DNA from: Gracilibacillus lacisalsi DSM 19029
Lineage (GTDB): Bacteria > Bacillota > Bacilli > Bacillales > Amphibacillaceae
Direction of reading: 5' to 3'
Assembly (NCBI RefSeq): GCF_000377765.1
Contig: NZ_KB898663.1
Location: 372,001 to 436,000, forward strand
Length of the DNA: 64,000 nucleotides
A program made the translations under genes and the position numbers. How positions within the stretch are numbered: position 1 is the stretch's first letter; each line of letters begins with the position of its first letter. The notes below the pieces were generated by a model. The model was not told where the DNA came from, searched no databases, and saw only the letters and a list, made by a program, of their open reading frames with translations. Positions 36,419 through 44,469 of this stretch are shown piece after piece.

Positions 36419-38221
36419 TCAGGAAATCTGAACTGCTTCTGAAGCCATTTTTATTTGATAGAATTCCCCTTGTTTCTCTACTAACTCGTCATACGTTCCC
36501 ATTTCTACGCATTGGCCATTTTTCATCACGACGATACGGTCTGCATCTCGGATTGTTGATAAACGATGTGCTACGATAAAGGTTGTTTTCCCTTTAATTA
36601 ATTCCTGCATGGCATCCTGAATTAATTTTTCCGAGACGTTATCTAATGCAGAAGTTGCTTCATCCAAAATGACCATTTGTGGTTTACGAATAAATGCTCT
36701 AGCAATGGCAATCCGTTGCCTTTGGCCACCTGACATCCGATCACCGTGTTCCCCGATTTTTGTTTCCAAACCATCTGGTAATTCATCGATGATATCTTGC
36801 AAATTAGCCATTTGAACAGCTTGTTGTACCTCTTCTTCTGTAACTTCAGCTAAACCATACGTGATATTTTCACGGATCGATCCCGAGAAAAGAATCGTGT
36901 TTTGTGGCACTACCGCGATCTTCTTTCGGAAGCTTCTCATACTTAAATCATCCATCACGACGTCATCTATTAAGATCCTTCCATTACTAGGCCGATAAAA
37001 CCCGGTTACTAGATTCAAAATAGTAGATTTACCTGCTCCCGACTCCCCAACGAAAGCAATCGTTTCTCCAGGTTTTACTTCAAGCTGAAAGTCTGTTAAT
37101 ACATGTTTATCTGAATCGCGATATTTGAAATAAACGTGGTCAAAGTCTACCTTACCGTCTAATTGCTTTAGCTTCGTCTTCCCCTGGTATTCCTGTGTTT
37201 CCTTCGCAAAAAGGATTTCTGAGATCGAATGAACGGACTCAAAGCCTTTTGCTAATTGAGGATAAATGTTAATCACGCCAGATATAGACATTAAAATTTG
37301 CGTGAAATATGTCTGGTATAACACGACATCTCCAATCGGTATTTGTCCTTGATAAGCAAGGTAAACAGTAAAAAGTAAACATAAAACTTGAAACAGTTGA
37401 AATGCTACCCAGTTACTCGCTCCAAAGAAAGCCTCCGTAATATCCAAACGATAACCTTTGCCACGGACATGATGTAATAAAGAATCTACTTTATTAATCT
37501 CTACTTTTTCTAATCCATGCGCTCGTGTTACTGGGATCATCTCTACTGTTTCCGCTACCTGACCAGACATTTCTTCTACTTGTTCCCGGAATTCCCTGTT
37601 TCGTTTCGTTAGCTTCCCACGGAAAAAATAAACAATTAAAATCGAAATCGGTATCGCCACCAAAAAGAAGGATGTTACGGTCCAACTTCTATTCGCCGTT
37701 ACTGCAATTGCCACAATCACATTCATAAATGCCGGCAAGACACCCATCATAGTTTGCTTGGACATAATCTCGATCATTTCAACGTCACGCAGCACTTTTG
37801 CCTGTAACTTACCAGACCTTAATTCACTGTGAAAAGAAATGGAGAGATGTTGTAATTTTCGAATTAACGTACTTCTCAAGCCAGCTTCTACGTGACGAAT
37901 CGCCTTACTCATAAAACTGATATGCAAAATTTGACTCGGCAAATTTTGAATAATAACAATGGTTAATACAATAATATTCATCCATAAATAACGAACGTCA
38001 TAACTACTTGGATCAGATGCAAAATTGATTAGGTTTGCCGTTACAATCGGCAGAATCCAAACCGGTGAATGCTTTAACAAAAAGAAAATAAATGAGACAA
38101 ATAATTTCAGATAATGGCCTCGGTACATGACATGTAACGTTCGAAACAGTCGTCCTTTTATATCTTGTTGTTCTTCAAATCGCTTTTCAAAGTCTAAGGA
38201 AATACCATTTTTGCTAGACAC
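36419..38221 (-). CDS. ABC exporter half-transporter (MsbA/BmrA type)
   Basis: A 600-residue fusion of a six-helix transmembrane domain (about 35-325) and an ATPase domain: Walker A GESGAGKST (near 393), signature MSGGQRQR (near 496, with M for the usual L), and Walker B MVILDEATSALD. Such proteins work as dimers and export lipids, peptides or drugs. It starts with GTG after AGGAGG. The promoter faces that of the alpha-galactosidase gene and has a perfect operator palindrome, so it appears to belong to the mannan regulon. Substrate unknown. Confidence 0.93.
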   Translation of the reverse strand: MSSKNGISLDFEKRFEEQQDIKGRLFRTLHVMYRGHYLKLFVSFIFFLLKHSPVWILPIVTANLINFASDPSSYDVRYLWMNIIVLTIVIIQNLPSQILHISFMSKAIRHVEAGLRSTLIRKLQHLSISFHSELRSGKLQAKVLRDVEMIEIMSKQTMMGVLPAFMNVIVAIAVTANRSWTVTSFFLVAIPISILIVYFFRGKLTKRNREFREQVEEMSGQVAETVEMIPVTRAHGLEKVEINKVDSLLHHVRGKGYRLDITEAFFGASNWVAFQLFQVLCLLFTVYLAYQGQIPIGDVVLYQTYFTQILMSISGVINIYPQLAKGFESVHSISEILFAKETQEYQGKTKLKQLDGKVDFDHVYFKYRDSDKHVLTDFQLEVKPGETIAFVGESGAGKSTILNLVTGFYRPSNGRILIDDVVMDDLSMRSFRKKIAVVPQNTILFSGSIRENITYGLAEVTEEEVQQAVQMANLQDIIDELPDGLETKIGEHGDRMSGGQRQRIAIARAFIRKPQMVILDEATSALDNVSEKLIQDAMQELIKGKTTFIVAHRLSTIRDADRIVVMKNGQCVEMGTYDELVEKQGEFYQIKMASEAVQIS

Positions 38222-38252
38222 ATAATCCCTCCTATATATTTATATCGGATCA

Positions 38253-38303
38253 TAACTTAATCCATTAAGTAATATATTAAAACTTTTTGCTTTTAATTGT
38301 CTA
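38253..38303 (-). promoter_or_regulatory. Promoter and LacI-type operator of the ABC exporter gene
   Basis: On the minus strand TAGACA (38298-38303), 18 bp and TAATAT (38274-38279) form the promoter. Directly downstream lies the perfect palindrome ACTTAAT-CC-ATTAAGT (38255-38270), built from the TAACTTAA half-site of the other operators. Confidence 0.7.
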
Positions 38304-38331
38304 GATATTTATCTTATTCTACTATTCTACT

Positions 38332-38385
38332 TTGACAATAACCTGCGAATTTAATATATTATAATAAGTAAACGTTAACTTACTT
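38332..38385 (+). promoter_or_regulatory. Promoter and LacI-type operator of the alpha-galactosidase gene
   Basis: TTGACA (38332-38337), 17 bp and TATATT (38355-38360) are followed by the operator AAGTAAACGTTAACTTACTT (38366-38385), with arms AAGTAA/TTACTT. The operator covers the expected transcription start. GGGAGG precedes the ATG. Confidence 0.85.
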
Positions 38386-38408
38386 ATGAAAAAGGGAGGA
38401 AAAATATC

Positions 38409-40637
38409 ATGCCAATCCAAGTGAACCAGGAGCAATTAGAATTTCATCTATATAACGACAGTGTAAGTTATATTTTCCGTGTATTAGAAAAAAGCCACCA
38501 ACTTGAACATTTATATTTTGGTAAGCGAATTCATCATAGGGAATCATTCACCCACTTAATTGAACGAGAAATTCGCCCATCAACCAATATGTTTGAAGGT
38601 GATCATACTTCCTCGATGGAACATATTAAACAGGAGTATCCAAGTTATGGATCAACAGACTTTCGCTACCCTGCTCATGCAATTTTAAGAGAGGATGGCA
38701 GTCATATTACGAACTTCACTTATGATAGCTATCGCATCATAAAAGGAAAGAAGACGTTAGCGAACTTACCTGCTACATATGTAGAAAATGAGGAGGAAGC
38801 TGATACTCTCGAAATCGAATTAGTAGATGATGTATTGCGATGTCGATTAATTCTTTCTTATACTATTTATCAAAATCGGAGTATAATTACCAGAAACGCG
38901 AAATTCATCAATGAAGGTACAGAAACTTATTATCTTGATCAGGCAATGAGTATGAATGTTGATTTAGCTGATGACCAATTTGATATGGTGCATTTACATG
39001 GAGCTTGGGCAAGAGAAGGACATGTGGAAACAAAACGGTTATCGAAAGGGATACAATCGATCTATTCAAACCGTGGTGCAAGCAGCCATGTTTTCAATCC
39101 ATTTTTTGCATTAAAGCGACTAAACGCCAATGAGCATCAAGGGGAAGTCTACGGTTTCAGTCTCGTTTACAGTGGAAACTTCTTAGCTCAAGTAGAAGTA
39201 GACACTTATAATGTGAGCCGCGTTAACATGGGAATTAATCCTTATCGTTTTAAATGGAAATTAGCGAGTAGTGAAAGCTTCCAAACCCCTGAGTGTGTCA
39301 TGGTTTACTCTGATCAAGGATTAAATGGCATGAGTCAAACCTTCCACAAACTGTATCGCGAACGACTAGTAAGAGGGCATTGGCGTGATAAAGTTCGTCC
39401 TATCTTGATTAATAATTGGGAAGCAACGTATTTTGATTTTAATGAAGATAAAGTACTGGATATTGCCAAAACAGCAAGCAACTTGGGCATTGAATTATTT
39501 GTTCTCGATGATGGCTGGTTCGGAAAACGCGATGATGACACAAGTTCACTTGGAGATTGGTTTGAATATCAAGAAAAATTACCAAATGGAATTGATGGCT
39601 TAAGTGAAAAAGTAGAAGCATTAGACATGCAATTTGGTCTTTGGTTTGAACCAGAAATGGTATGTAAAGATACCAAACTATTCGAAGAACACCCTGACTG
39701 GATTCTCTCTACACCTGAACGAAGAGCCTCACATGGTCGAAACCAATTTGTATTAGACTTCACTCGTGGTGAGGTAGTTGATTATATTTTTGATTTAATG
39801 GATAAGATTATTTCGAAATCCAAAATTTCCTATATCAAATGGGATATGAACCGGCATATTACAGAAGCATTTTCCCAAAGTCTACCTGCTGATCAACAAG
39901 GGGAAGTGTTCCATCGATATATTTTAGGTGTGTATGACTTATATGAACGTCTAATCAAGAAATATCCTGAAATCCTTTTTGAATCATGTGCCGGTGGTGG
40001 TGCCAGATTTGATCCGGGTATGTTATATTACGCACCACAAACTTGGACAAGTGATGATACCGATGCAGTCGAGCGTTTGAAGATACAATATGGTACATCA
40101 ATGGTCTATCCGTTAAGTGCTATCGGAAGTCATGTTTCCGCCATTCCCAACCACCAAGTTGGACGGCTTGCTTCGCTTGATACTCGTGCAGCTGTCGCTT
40201 ATTTTGGTACTTTTGGCTATGAGTTGGATATTACGAAACTGACAGAAACAGAGCAACAAAAAGTAAAAGAACAAGTTGCTTTCTTTAAAGAAAAAAGAGC
40301 CTTGATTAGAGATGGGGAATTTTACCGACTATCCAGTCCATTTGAAAATAATGAAACAACATGGATGGTGGTAAATGAAGAAAAATCCGAAGCATTAGTT
40401 GGTTATTATAAAGTACTGGCAAAACCGAATGAGGCATATAACCGCGTCAAATTAACCGGTCTAGATCCGGATAGATTGTATGAAGTAAATGGCGAAACAA
40501 CGTATTATGGTAGTGAACTGCTGAATATCGGGATTATCCTAGCAGGTAATTACATTGACCGTGCTGATGAATATTGGGGGCAGGAGCATCCTGGGGATTA
40601 TCAATCGCGTTTGTTTCATTTAAAGGCGTTGTCATAA
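38409..40637 (+). CDS. GH36 alpha-galactosidase
   Basis: A 742-residue GH36 enzyme of the tetrameric Bacillus/Geobacillus type. It has an N-terminal beta-supersandwich (1-330), a TIM barrel with the nucleophile D479 in IKWDMNR and acid/base D549 in WTSDDTDAVER, the ESCAGGGARFD motif and LFVLDDGWFG. No signal peptide. It removes alpha-1,6-galactose from imported galactomanno-oligosaccharides. It is the only mannan gene on the plus strand and faces the ABC exporter gene across a control region with two operators. Confidence 0.96.
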   Translation: MPIQVNQEQLEFHLYNDSVSYIFRVLEKSHQLEHLYFGKRIHHRESFTHLIEREIRPSTNMFEGDHTSSMEHIKQEYPSYGSTDFRYPAHAILREDGSHITNFTYDSYRIIKGKKTLANLPATYVENEEEADTLEIELVDDVLRCRLILSYTIYQNRSIITRNAKFINEGTETYYLDQAMSMNVDLADDQFDMVHLHGAWAREGHVETKRLSKGIQSIYSNRGASSHVFNPFFALKRLNANEHQGEVYGFSLVYSGNFLAQVEVDTYNVSRVNMGINPYRFKWKLASSESFQTPECVMVYSDQGLNGMSQTFHKLYRERLVRGHWRDKVRPILINNWEATYFDFNEDKVLDIAKTASNLGIELFVLDDGWFGKRDDDTSSLGDWFEYQEKLPNGIDGLSEKVEALDMQFGLWFEPEMVCKDTKLFEEHPDWILSTPERRASHGRNQFVLDFTRGEVVDYIFDLMDKIISKSKISYIKWDMNRHITEAFSQSLPADQQGEVFHRYILGVYDLYERLIKKYPEILFESCAGGGARFDPGMLYYAPQTWTSDDTDAVERLKIQYGTSMVYPLSAIGSHVSAIPNHQVGRLASLDTRAAVAYFGTFGYELDITKLTETEQQKVKEQVAFFKEKRALIRDGEFYRLSSPFENNETTWMVVNEEKSEALVGYYKVLAKPNEAYNRVKLTGLDPDRLYEVNGETTYYGSELLNIGIILAGNYIDRADEYWGQEHPGDYQSRLFHLKALS

Positions 40638-40649
40638 TTAGCAATCGTT

Positions 40650-40684
40650 AAAAAGCTTAGGGATGATTGATCTCTAAGCTTTTT
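40650..40684. terminator. Bidirectional terminator after the alpha-galactosidase gene
   Basis: AAAAAGCTTAG and CTAAGCTTTTT form a perfect 11-bp stem, with poly-T on the plus strand and poly-A (poly-U in the minus RNA) opposite. It also contains the stop codon of the VanZ-like remnant. Confidence 0.9.
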
Positions 40685-40931
40685 TCTTAAATACAGTTAA
40701 AAGTCTAAAACCTAAGAATCCACCTAATGTATTTAATATAAGATCATCTACGTCAAATACACCTAATTGAGTAACAAGTTGTATGACTTCAATCGTTAAA
40801 CTGAGAAAAAAAGGGATACCAATTATTAAAAGCGATTCTTTGCGCTTTGTCGATAATATTGGAAACAAAATTCCGAGGGGGCACAAAAACATACCTCCTC
40901 CATACAAGAAAATATGTCCAAGCTCTGCTAA
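40674..40931 (-). pseudogene. VanZ-like gene remnant, N-terminal half missing
   Basis: The open frame gives LAELGHIFLYGGGMFLCPLG, then ILFPIL and the VanZ C-terminal signature SLTIEVIQLVTQLGVFDVDDLILNTLGGFLGF. A full VanZ such as the protein at 42928-43392 has about 150 residues; here the first half, with the first membrane helix, is missing behind a stop codon. The only usable starts (TTG at 40907, ATG at 40892) lack proper ribosome binding sites. I read it as a decayed duplicate; a functional short protein is not excluded. Confidence 0.65.
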
Positions 40932-40994
40932 TTATTCAGTTATGATTTCCTATAAATCGAAATATAGTCTATACATATTATTTTCCAGCTTACT

Positions 40995-41001
40995 CATAAT
41001 A
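40995..41001 (+). promoter_or_regulatory. Possible sigma-G type -10 element before the Tlp gene
   Basis: CATAATA matches the forespore sigma-G -10 consensus CATWMTA and lies 31 bp before the GTG start. The -35 region (around 40971-40977) matches poorly, so this is tentative. Confidence 0.35.
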
Positions 41002-41031
41002 TAACTAATGATATGTAAAGGAGGAATGAGA

Positions 41032-41259
41032 GTGACAAAGCAACAAAACCAGCCGAATCCAGATGATCGCTCAGATAATGTGGAAAAATTACAACACAAG
41101 GTGCAAGATACAATAGAAAATATAGAAGAAGCACACGAGACGATGCAGTTTGCTTCTTCAGAAGAAAAAGAAAAAATTATCGAGAAAAATCGTCGTAGAG
41201 AAGAAGCAATTTCAGGTATGAGAGAAGAAATTAAAGATGAAGCACGAGATCAACAGTAG
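41032..41259 (+). CDS. tlp: Small acid-soluble spore protein Tlp (thioredoxin-like protein)
   Basis: A 75-residue hydrophilic protein with the Tlp signature PNPDDRSDNVEKLQHKVQDT and ENIEEAHETMQFASSEEKEK. Tlp is made in the forespore and is a minor spore protein. I chose GTG at 41032, seven bases after AAAGGAGG; the ATG six bases earlier is too close to that site. The gene is direct evidence that the host forms endospores. It is a single-gene unit with its own terminator. Confidence 0.93.
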   Translation: MTKQQNQPNPDDRSDNVEKLQHKVQDTIENIEEAHETMQFASSEEKEKIIEKNRRREEAISGMREEIKDEARDQQ

Positions 41260-41273
41260 ATATACAAAAATAC

Positions 41274-41312
41274 AAAAGGCATATGGAATTAGCATATTCT
41301 TTATGCCTTTTT
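41274..41312 (+). terminator. Intrinsic terminator after the Tlp gene
   Basis: AAAAGGCATA and TATGCCTTTT form a 10-bp stem with an 18-base loop, followed by T. It starts 15 bp past the stop codon. Confidence 0.85.
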
Positions 41313-41361
41313 CCGAAAAAGATTGGTTTTTAATTATACTCACGCCTGACAAAAACTTATC

Positions 41362-42150
41362 TTAAACCCACTCTTTCCGATGATTACGAATAAATTGAAT
41401 ATCGTATTGATAGTGGGAAAGATGTCCTTCATCAATCATATTTTGAAACGCTGTATCTCCTTCACTGGCTTTTCTTATAATAGTTTTACATAACCCTTCT
41501 AAACGGAGTAGCACCATTTCTAAATACTCTTCTTCCATCCTTTCCCCATAAGCTTCAAAGAAAATTCTAACTCTTTCCTTTATACGCTTAGCATGCTGTG
41601 ATGAATGATAATACACTTTCTCGCCTTTTTCTGAAAGATAAAATCTACTTAGCGGAACGCAAGTATAAAGAGTGTAAGCTATGTCCCAAAGCCTAGGCCC
41701 TGGTCCAGCAACATCAAAATCAATAATACCTATTGGTCTTTCATGATGAAATATAATGTTGTATATTGCAAAATCATTATGGCATAGTACTTCAAATGGT
41801 TGAGGGGTGTTATCGATCGGTTGCCAGCTATCAAATGAAAAATCACTCACAGAATCATGATAAAGACGGAGTATTTTCGCTATTTCTACCAAGACTTTAT
41901 CAGACCACATATACTCTTTTACAGGGTAATTACCAACTTCCCCTTCAATGAAAGATAAAATCTCTCTCCCTTTTTCATCAATCCCTAAAAACCTTGGTGC
42001 ATAACTGAAACCTTTTGTTTCCAAATGCTTTAGTAATTTATGAATGTTTGGACTTTGTTTCTTTATCTCTCTTCGTACAGTATTTCCCGAACGATAAACG
42101 TTTGAGACATTTCCTCCTGATAGTATTTCTTCATTTTTATCGTTTGACAT
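41362..42150 (-). CDS. Aminoglycoside phosphotransferase/choline kinase-like protein
   Basis: A 262-residue kinase-fold protein. The catalytic segment LCHNDFAIYNIIFH (HxDxxxxN) and metal-binding IGIIDFDVAGPGP are both present, along with an N-terminal GGNVSNVYRSGNTVRR nucleotide loop. Related proteins phosphorylate small molecules (aminoglycosides, choline, sugars). Nothing points to resistance specifically. It follows the methyltransferase gene by about 50 bp. Confidence 0.88.
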   Translation of the reverse strand: MSNDKNEEILSGGNVSNVYRSGNTVRREIKKQSPNIHKLLKHLETKGFSYAPRFLGIDEKGREILSFIEGEVGNYPVKEYMWSDKVLVEIAKILRLYHDSVSDFSFDSWQPIDNTPQPFEVLCHNDFAIYNIIFHHERPIGIIDFDVAGPGPRLWDIAYTLYTCVPLSRFYLSEKGEKVYYHSSQHAKRIKERVRIFFEAYGERMEEEYLEMVLLRLEGLCKTIIRKASEGDTAFQNMIDEGHLSHYQYDIQFIRNHRKEWV

Positions 42151-42202
42151 TTAAATCCTCCCTTCTGTGACTCTTCACCTTCCTGTAAAACTAGTGACTT
42201 AA

Positions 42203-42814
42203 TTATAATCGGACTGGCTTCGCCCATATTAAATAGATGATATCTGACCAATAACGTTCGATATGATCGACCTGAAGATTTGAATTTCTCACTATCTCAT
42301 TGATATTTCTGTTACAATGGCATCCAGAAATCTTTTTATGTAGTGGATCAATCATTTTTTGACCGAAGGAAAGAAAGCTATTAGAACTCAAGCCATGTTC
42401 CATTAACAATATAATCCCATCTTTGCGGCACCAATGATTAAATTTATTTAATGTAACAATTGGATCGGGATAGCTACAAAGGGAAAGCGTTGATACGATA
42501 CAATCAAAGGAGTTGTCTTCTAACACCAGCTCATCAATATCTGCTTGGATAAATTCCGCCTTCACCTGAAGTTGTGCTGCTGTCCTCTTGGCGCTCTTGA
42601 TCATCTCTGAACTAAAATCAACCCCTGTTACCTCAACATTATCCCTATCATAATAGGGAAAGTTTGCTCCCGCTCCAATTCCAACCTCCAAGACTTTTCC
42701 GTATGTGCTTTTTATTATTTTATTTCTCCATCGAGCAAGCTTTTGATTCGCACGATTATTTTCATACATTTTAGCCTGTTTATCATATTTTTCGATGAGT
42801 TTTTCGTTTTTCAC
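42203..42814 (-). CDS. Class I SAM-dependent methyltransferase
   Basis: A 203-residue protein with motif I LEVGIGAGANFPYY, motif II VTGVDFSSEMI and IVSTLSLCSYPDP, as in UbiE/phospholipid methyltransferase-like enzymes. The C-terminal CHCNRNINEIVRNSNLQVDHIERYW is typical of a methyltransferase group with METTL7-like features. The substrate is unknown. It is probably co-transcribed with the phosphotransferase gene. Confidence 0.9.
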   Translation of the reverse strand: MKNEKLIEKYDKQAKMYENNRANQKLARWRNKIIKSTYGKVLEVGIGAGANFPYYDRDNVEVTGVDFSSEMIKSAKRTAAQLQVKAEFIQADIDELVLEDNSFDCIVSTLSLCSYPDPIVTLNKFNHWCRKDGIILLMEHGLSSNSFLSFGQKMIDPLHKKISGCHCNRNINEIVRNSNLQVDHIERYWSDIIYLIWAKPVRL

Positions 42815-42927
42815 TTTCTCACCCTCTACAAAGTAATATTGTGCTTAACATGGATAATTATTATATTAGTTGCAGGTAAAAATCTTTCATCTAAGTAAAT
42901 GCTGCTTCCTTTTCCAAATATGTCATA

Positions 42928-43392
42928 TCACCGAAATACAAGTTTCTTAACAATATTGGATCTCCAAATAGTAAAAACTAGCAAAGCACCAAACACATTA
43001 AGAATTAAATCATCTATATCAAAACTTCCTCTTCTTGTAAACGCTTGGATTGTTTCGATACATAAGATGAGTACAATCATGGAAATGGTGAACCTAGTCA
43101 CGCTATTTAATTTCCTTATAAAGATCGGCAGGAACACACCCATCGGCATAAAAGCTATAATGTTACCAATAATATTTCGTAAAATTATATTTATATTTAA
43201 AGTTTCGTTAAACATTGCCTGCACATAAAAATATATGGTGTTAAACGGAATGAAATTAGAGGATCTCTTTATGTATTCTAAAAAGGATAGGTTTGTTTCA
43301 GTACCTCTACTTTCAAAAAATAAGAGAATGACCAATACAAATATATATGCTATAAAACAAATTCCTATAATAAATTTTAATACCTTTCTCAT
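42928..43392 (-). CDS. VanZ-family membrane protein
   Basis: A 154-residue protein with about four membrane helices and the VanZ pattern NFIPFNTI, NIIGNIIAFMPMGVFLP, and CIETIQAFTRRGSFDIDDLILNVFGALL. VanZ proteins can confer low-level glycopeptide tolerance, but the family is wide and the role here is unknown. The gene stands alone. A decayed relative lies 2 kb to the left. Confidence 0.9.
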   Translation of the reverse strand: MRKVLKFIIGICFIAYIFVLVILLFFESRGTETNLSFLEYIKRSSNFIPFNTIYFYVQAMFNETLNINIILRNIIGNIIAFMPMGVFLPIFIRKLNSVTRFTISMIVLILCIETIQAFTRRGSFDIDDLILNVFGALLVFTIWRSNIVKKLVFR

Positions 43393-43480
43393 ATATCCAC
43401 CTTACACCCTTAAGTAATATTTCTTCGGTTTATTTTAACATAAAATACCAGGGGCGATCCGTTTTTATTCAAAACTACTA

Positions 43481-43768
43481 TTAGCAAACACTTTCTGATA
43501 GGAGAATACGATACGAATAAACATCATAAAATGCATCACCATCACGTACCCAAGAACGTAGAATTCCTTCGTTGACAAAATTATTTTTTTCTAACAACCG
43601 AGCAGAAGCATAATTATCCATGTCTACATATGCCGTAAGCCTCTCTAACTCCCAATGGTCTTCTTGGTCAGCCTCCATATCATAAAATGAATATTCATCA
43701 TCGTAATGCCAGTTAAATGCAATATCTTCAGCTTCTTCTTGTGTCATAACAGTAAATTTATATGACAT
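43481..43768 (-). pseudogene. GNAT acetyltransferase remnant: N- and C-terminal pieces joined
   Basis: The 95-residue frame starts like one GNAT protein (MSYKFTVMTQEEAEDIAFNW) and ends like a RimJ/L-type GNAT (RLTAYVDMDNYASARLLEKN, then NFVNEGILRSW). The central acetyl-CoA binding motif (Q/RxxGxG/A) is missing. GNAT proteins usually have 150-180 residues, so an in-frame deletion, or recombination between two GNAT genes, is the simplest explanation. It cannot be a working acetyltransferase as read. Confidence 0.6.
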
Positions 43769-44056
43769 TTTTTATATCTCCTTATCCATCTCTATAAATC
43801 CATTACCCTTCTAGAATAACGTTACATTTACTTTACCTTTTCTCACTTCAATGTTGTATCTCCTTTCTTCCCTTACATTATTTTAACATAATATTCCATC
43901 AAAAAATTCACCTTGATTTATTTCAACATAACCCCTAATTGTCTCATCACGGTCTTGAACATTAATTTTACCTGTAGAAACTTATGTAGGGACTCTCCTA
44001 CTATTCTTGAAAGCATGGTTATTTATAAATGTTTTGAGACGAATCATATTTTGTAC
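43769..44056. other. AT-rich intergenic stretch, no gene recognised
   Basis: This gap between the GNAT remnant and the PadR promoter holds short frames without ribosome binding sites. I see no clear terminator, RNA or repeat in it. Confidence 0.5.
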
Positions 44057-44096
44057 TTTACAATAGTATGCGTCATACAGTATACTACATGTAGGA
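44057..44096 (+). promoter_or_regulatory. Promoter and probable PadR operator
   Basis: TTTACA (44057-44062), 18 bp and TATACT (44081-44086) form the promoter. The inverted repeat GTATG-CGT-CATAC (44066-44078) fills the spacer and AGTATACT is a palindrome over the -10. GTAGGAG then serves the ATG at 44107. Autoregulation by PadR would fit. Confidence 0.65.
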
Positions 44097-44106
44097 GTTG
44101 ATAAAG

Positions 44107-44469
44107 ATGAAAGATGCGAATGAATATTTGGATAAACTATTGCAAGAATTGCGGCGGGGCACGATTACTATTAGTGTATTGAGTCAACTATCGGAACCGC
44201 AATATGGCTACTGGCTTGTCACCATGTTGGAGGAGAAAGGAATTCATGTAGAACCTGGGACACTTTATCCACTTTTAAGAAGACTAGAAAAACAAGGACT
44301 ACTGGAAAGTAAATGGGACACAGAGGAAGCAAGACCACGTAAATATTACTTATTAAGTGAAACAGGTAAAGAAGTTTATAAACTGTTGATCGTTGAATGG
44401 CAACAAATTGTAGAAAGCATGAGTAATGTTATTGACATTAAAGGAGGCAAAATGGATGGAGATGATTGA
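44107..44469 (+). CDS. PadR-family transcriptional regulator
   Basis: A 120-residue winged-helix protein: RRGTITISVLSQLSEPQYGYWLVTMLEEKGI, then VEPGTLYPLLRRLEKQGLLESKW and PRKYYLLSETGKE, which is the PadR fold. I chose the ATG at 44107; a TTG three codons upstream is too close to GTAGGAG. The next gene, for a HAAS-domain membrane protein, overlaps its end by 14 bp, a pairing common in Bacillota. Confidence 0.93.
   Translation: MKDANEYLDKLLQELRRGTITISVLSQLSEPQYGYWLVTMLEEKGIHVEPGTLYPLLRRLEKQGLLESKWDTEEARPRKYYLLSETGKEVYKLLIVEWQQIVESMSNVIDIKGGKMDGDD

Noticed and set aside
40892-40907. Functional short VanZ protein starting at TTG 40907 or ATG 40892
   Set aside because: The TTG has no ribosome binding site and the ATG touches GGAGGAGG directly, so initiation would be poor.
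42899-43228. Open frame of 109 codons on the plus strand
   Set aside because: It is antisense to the VanZ-like gene, which has clear family motifs and a proper start.
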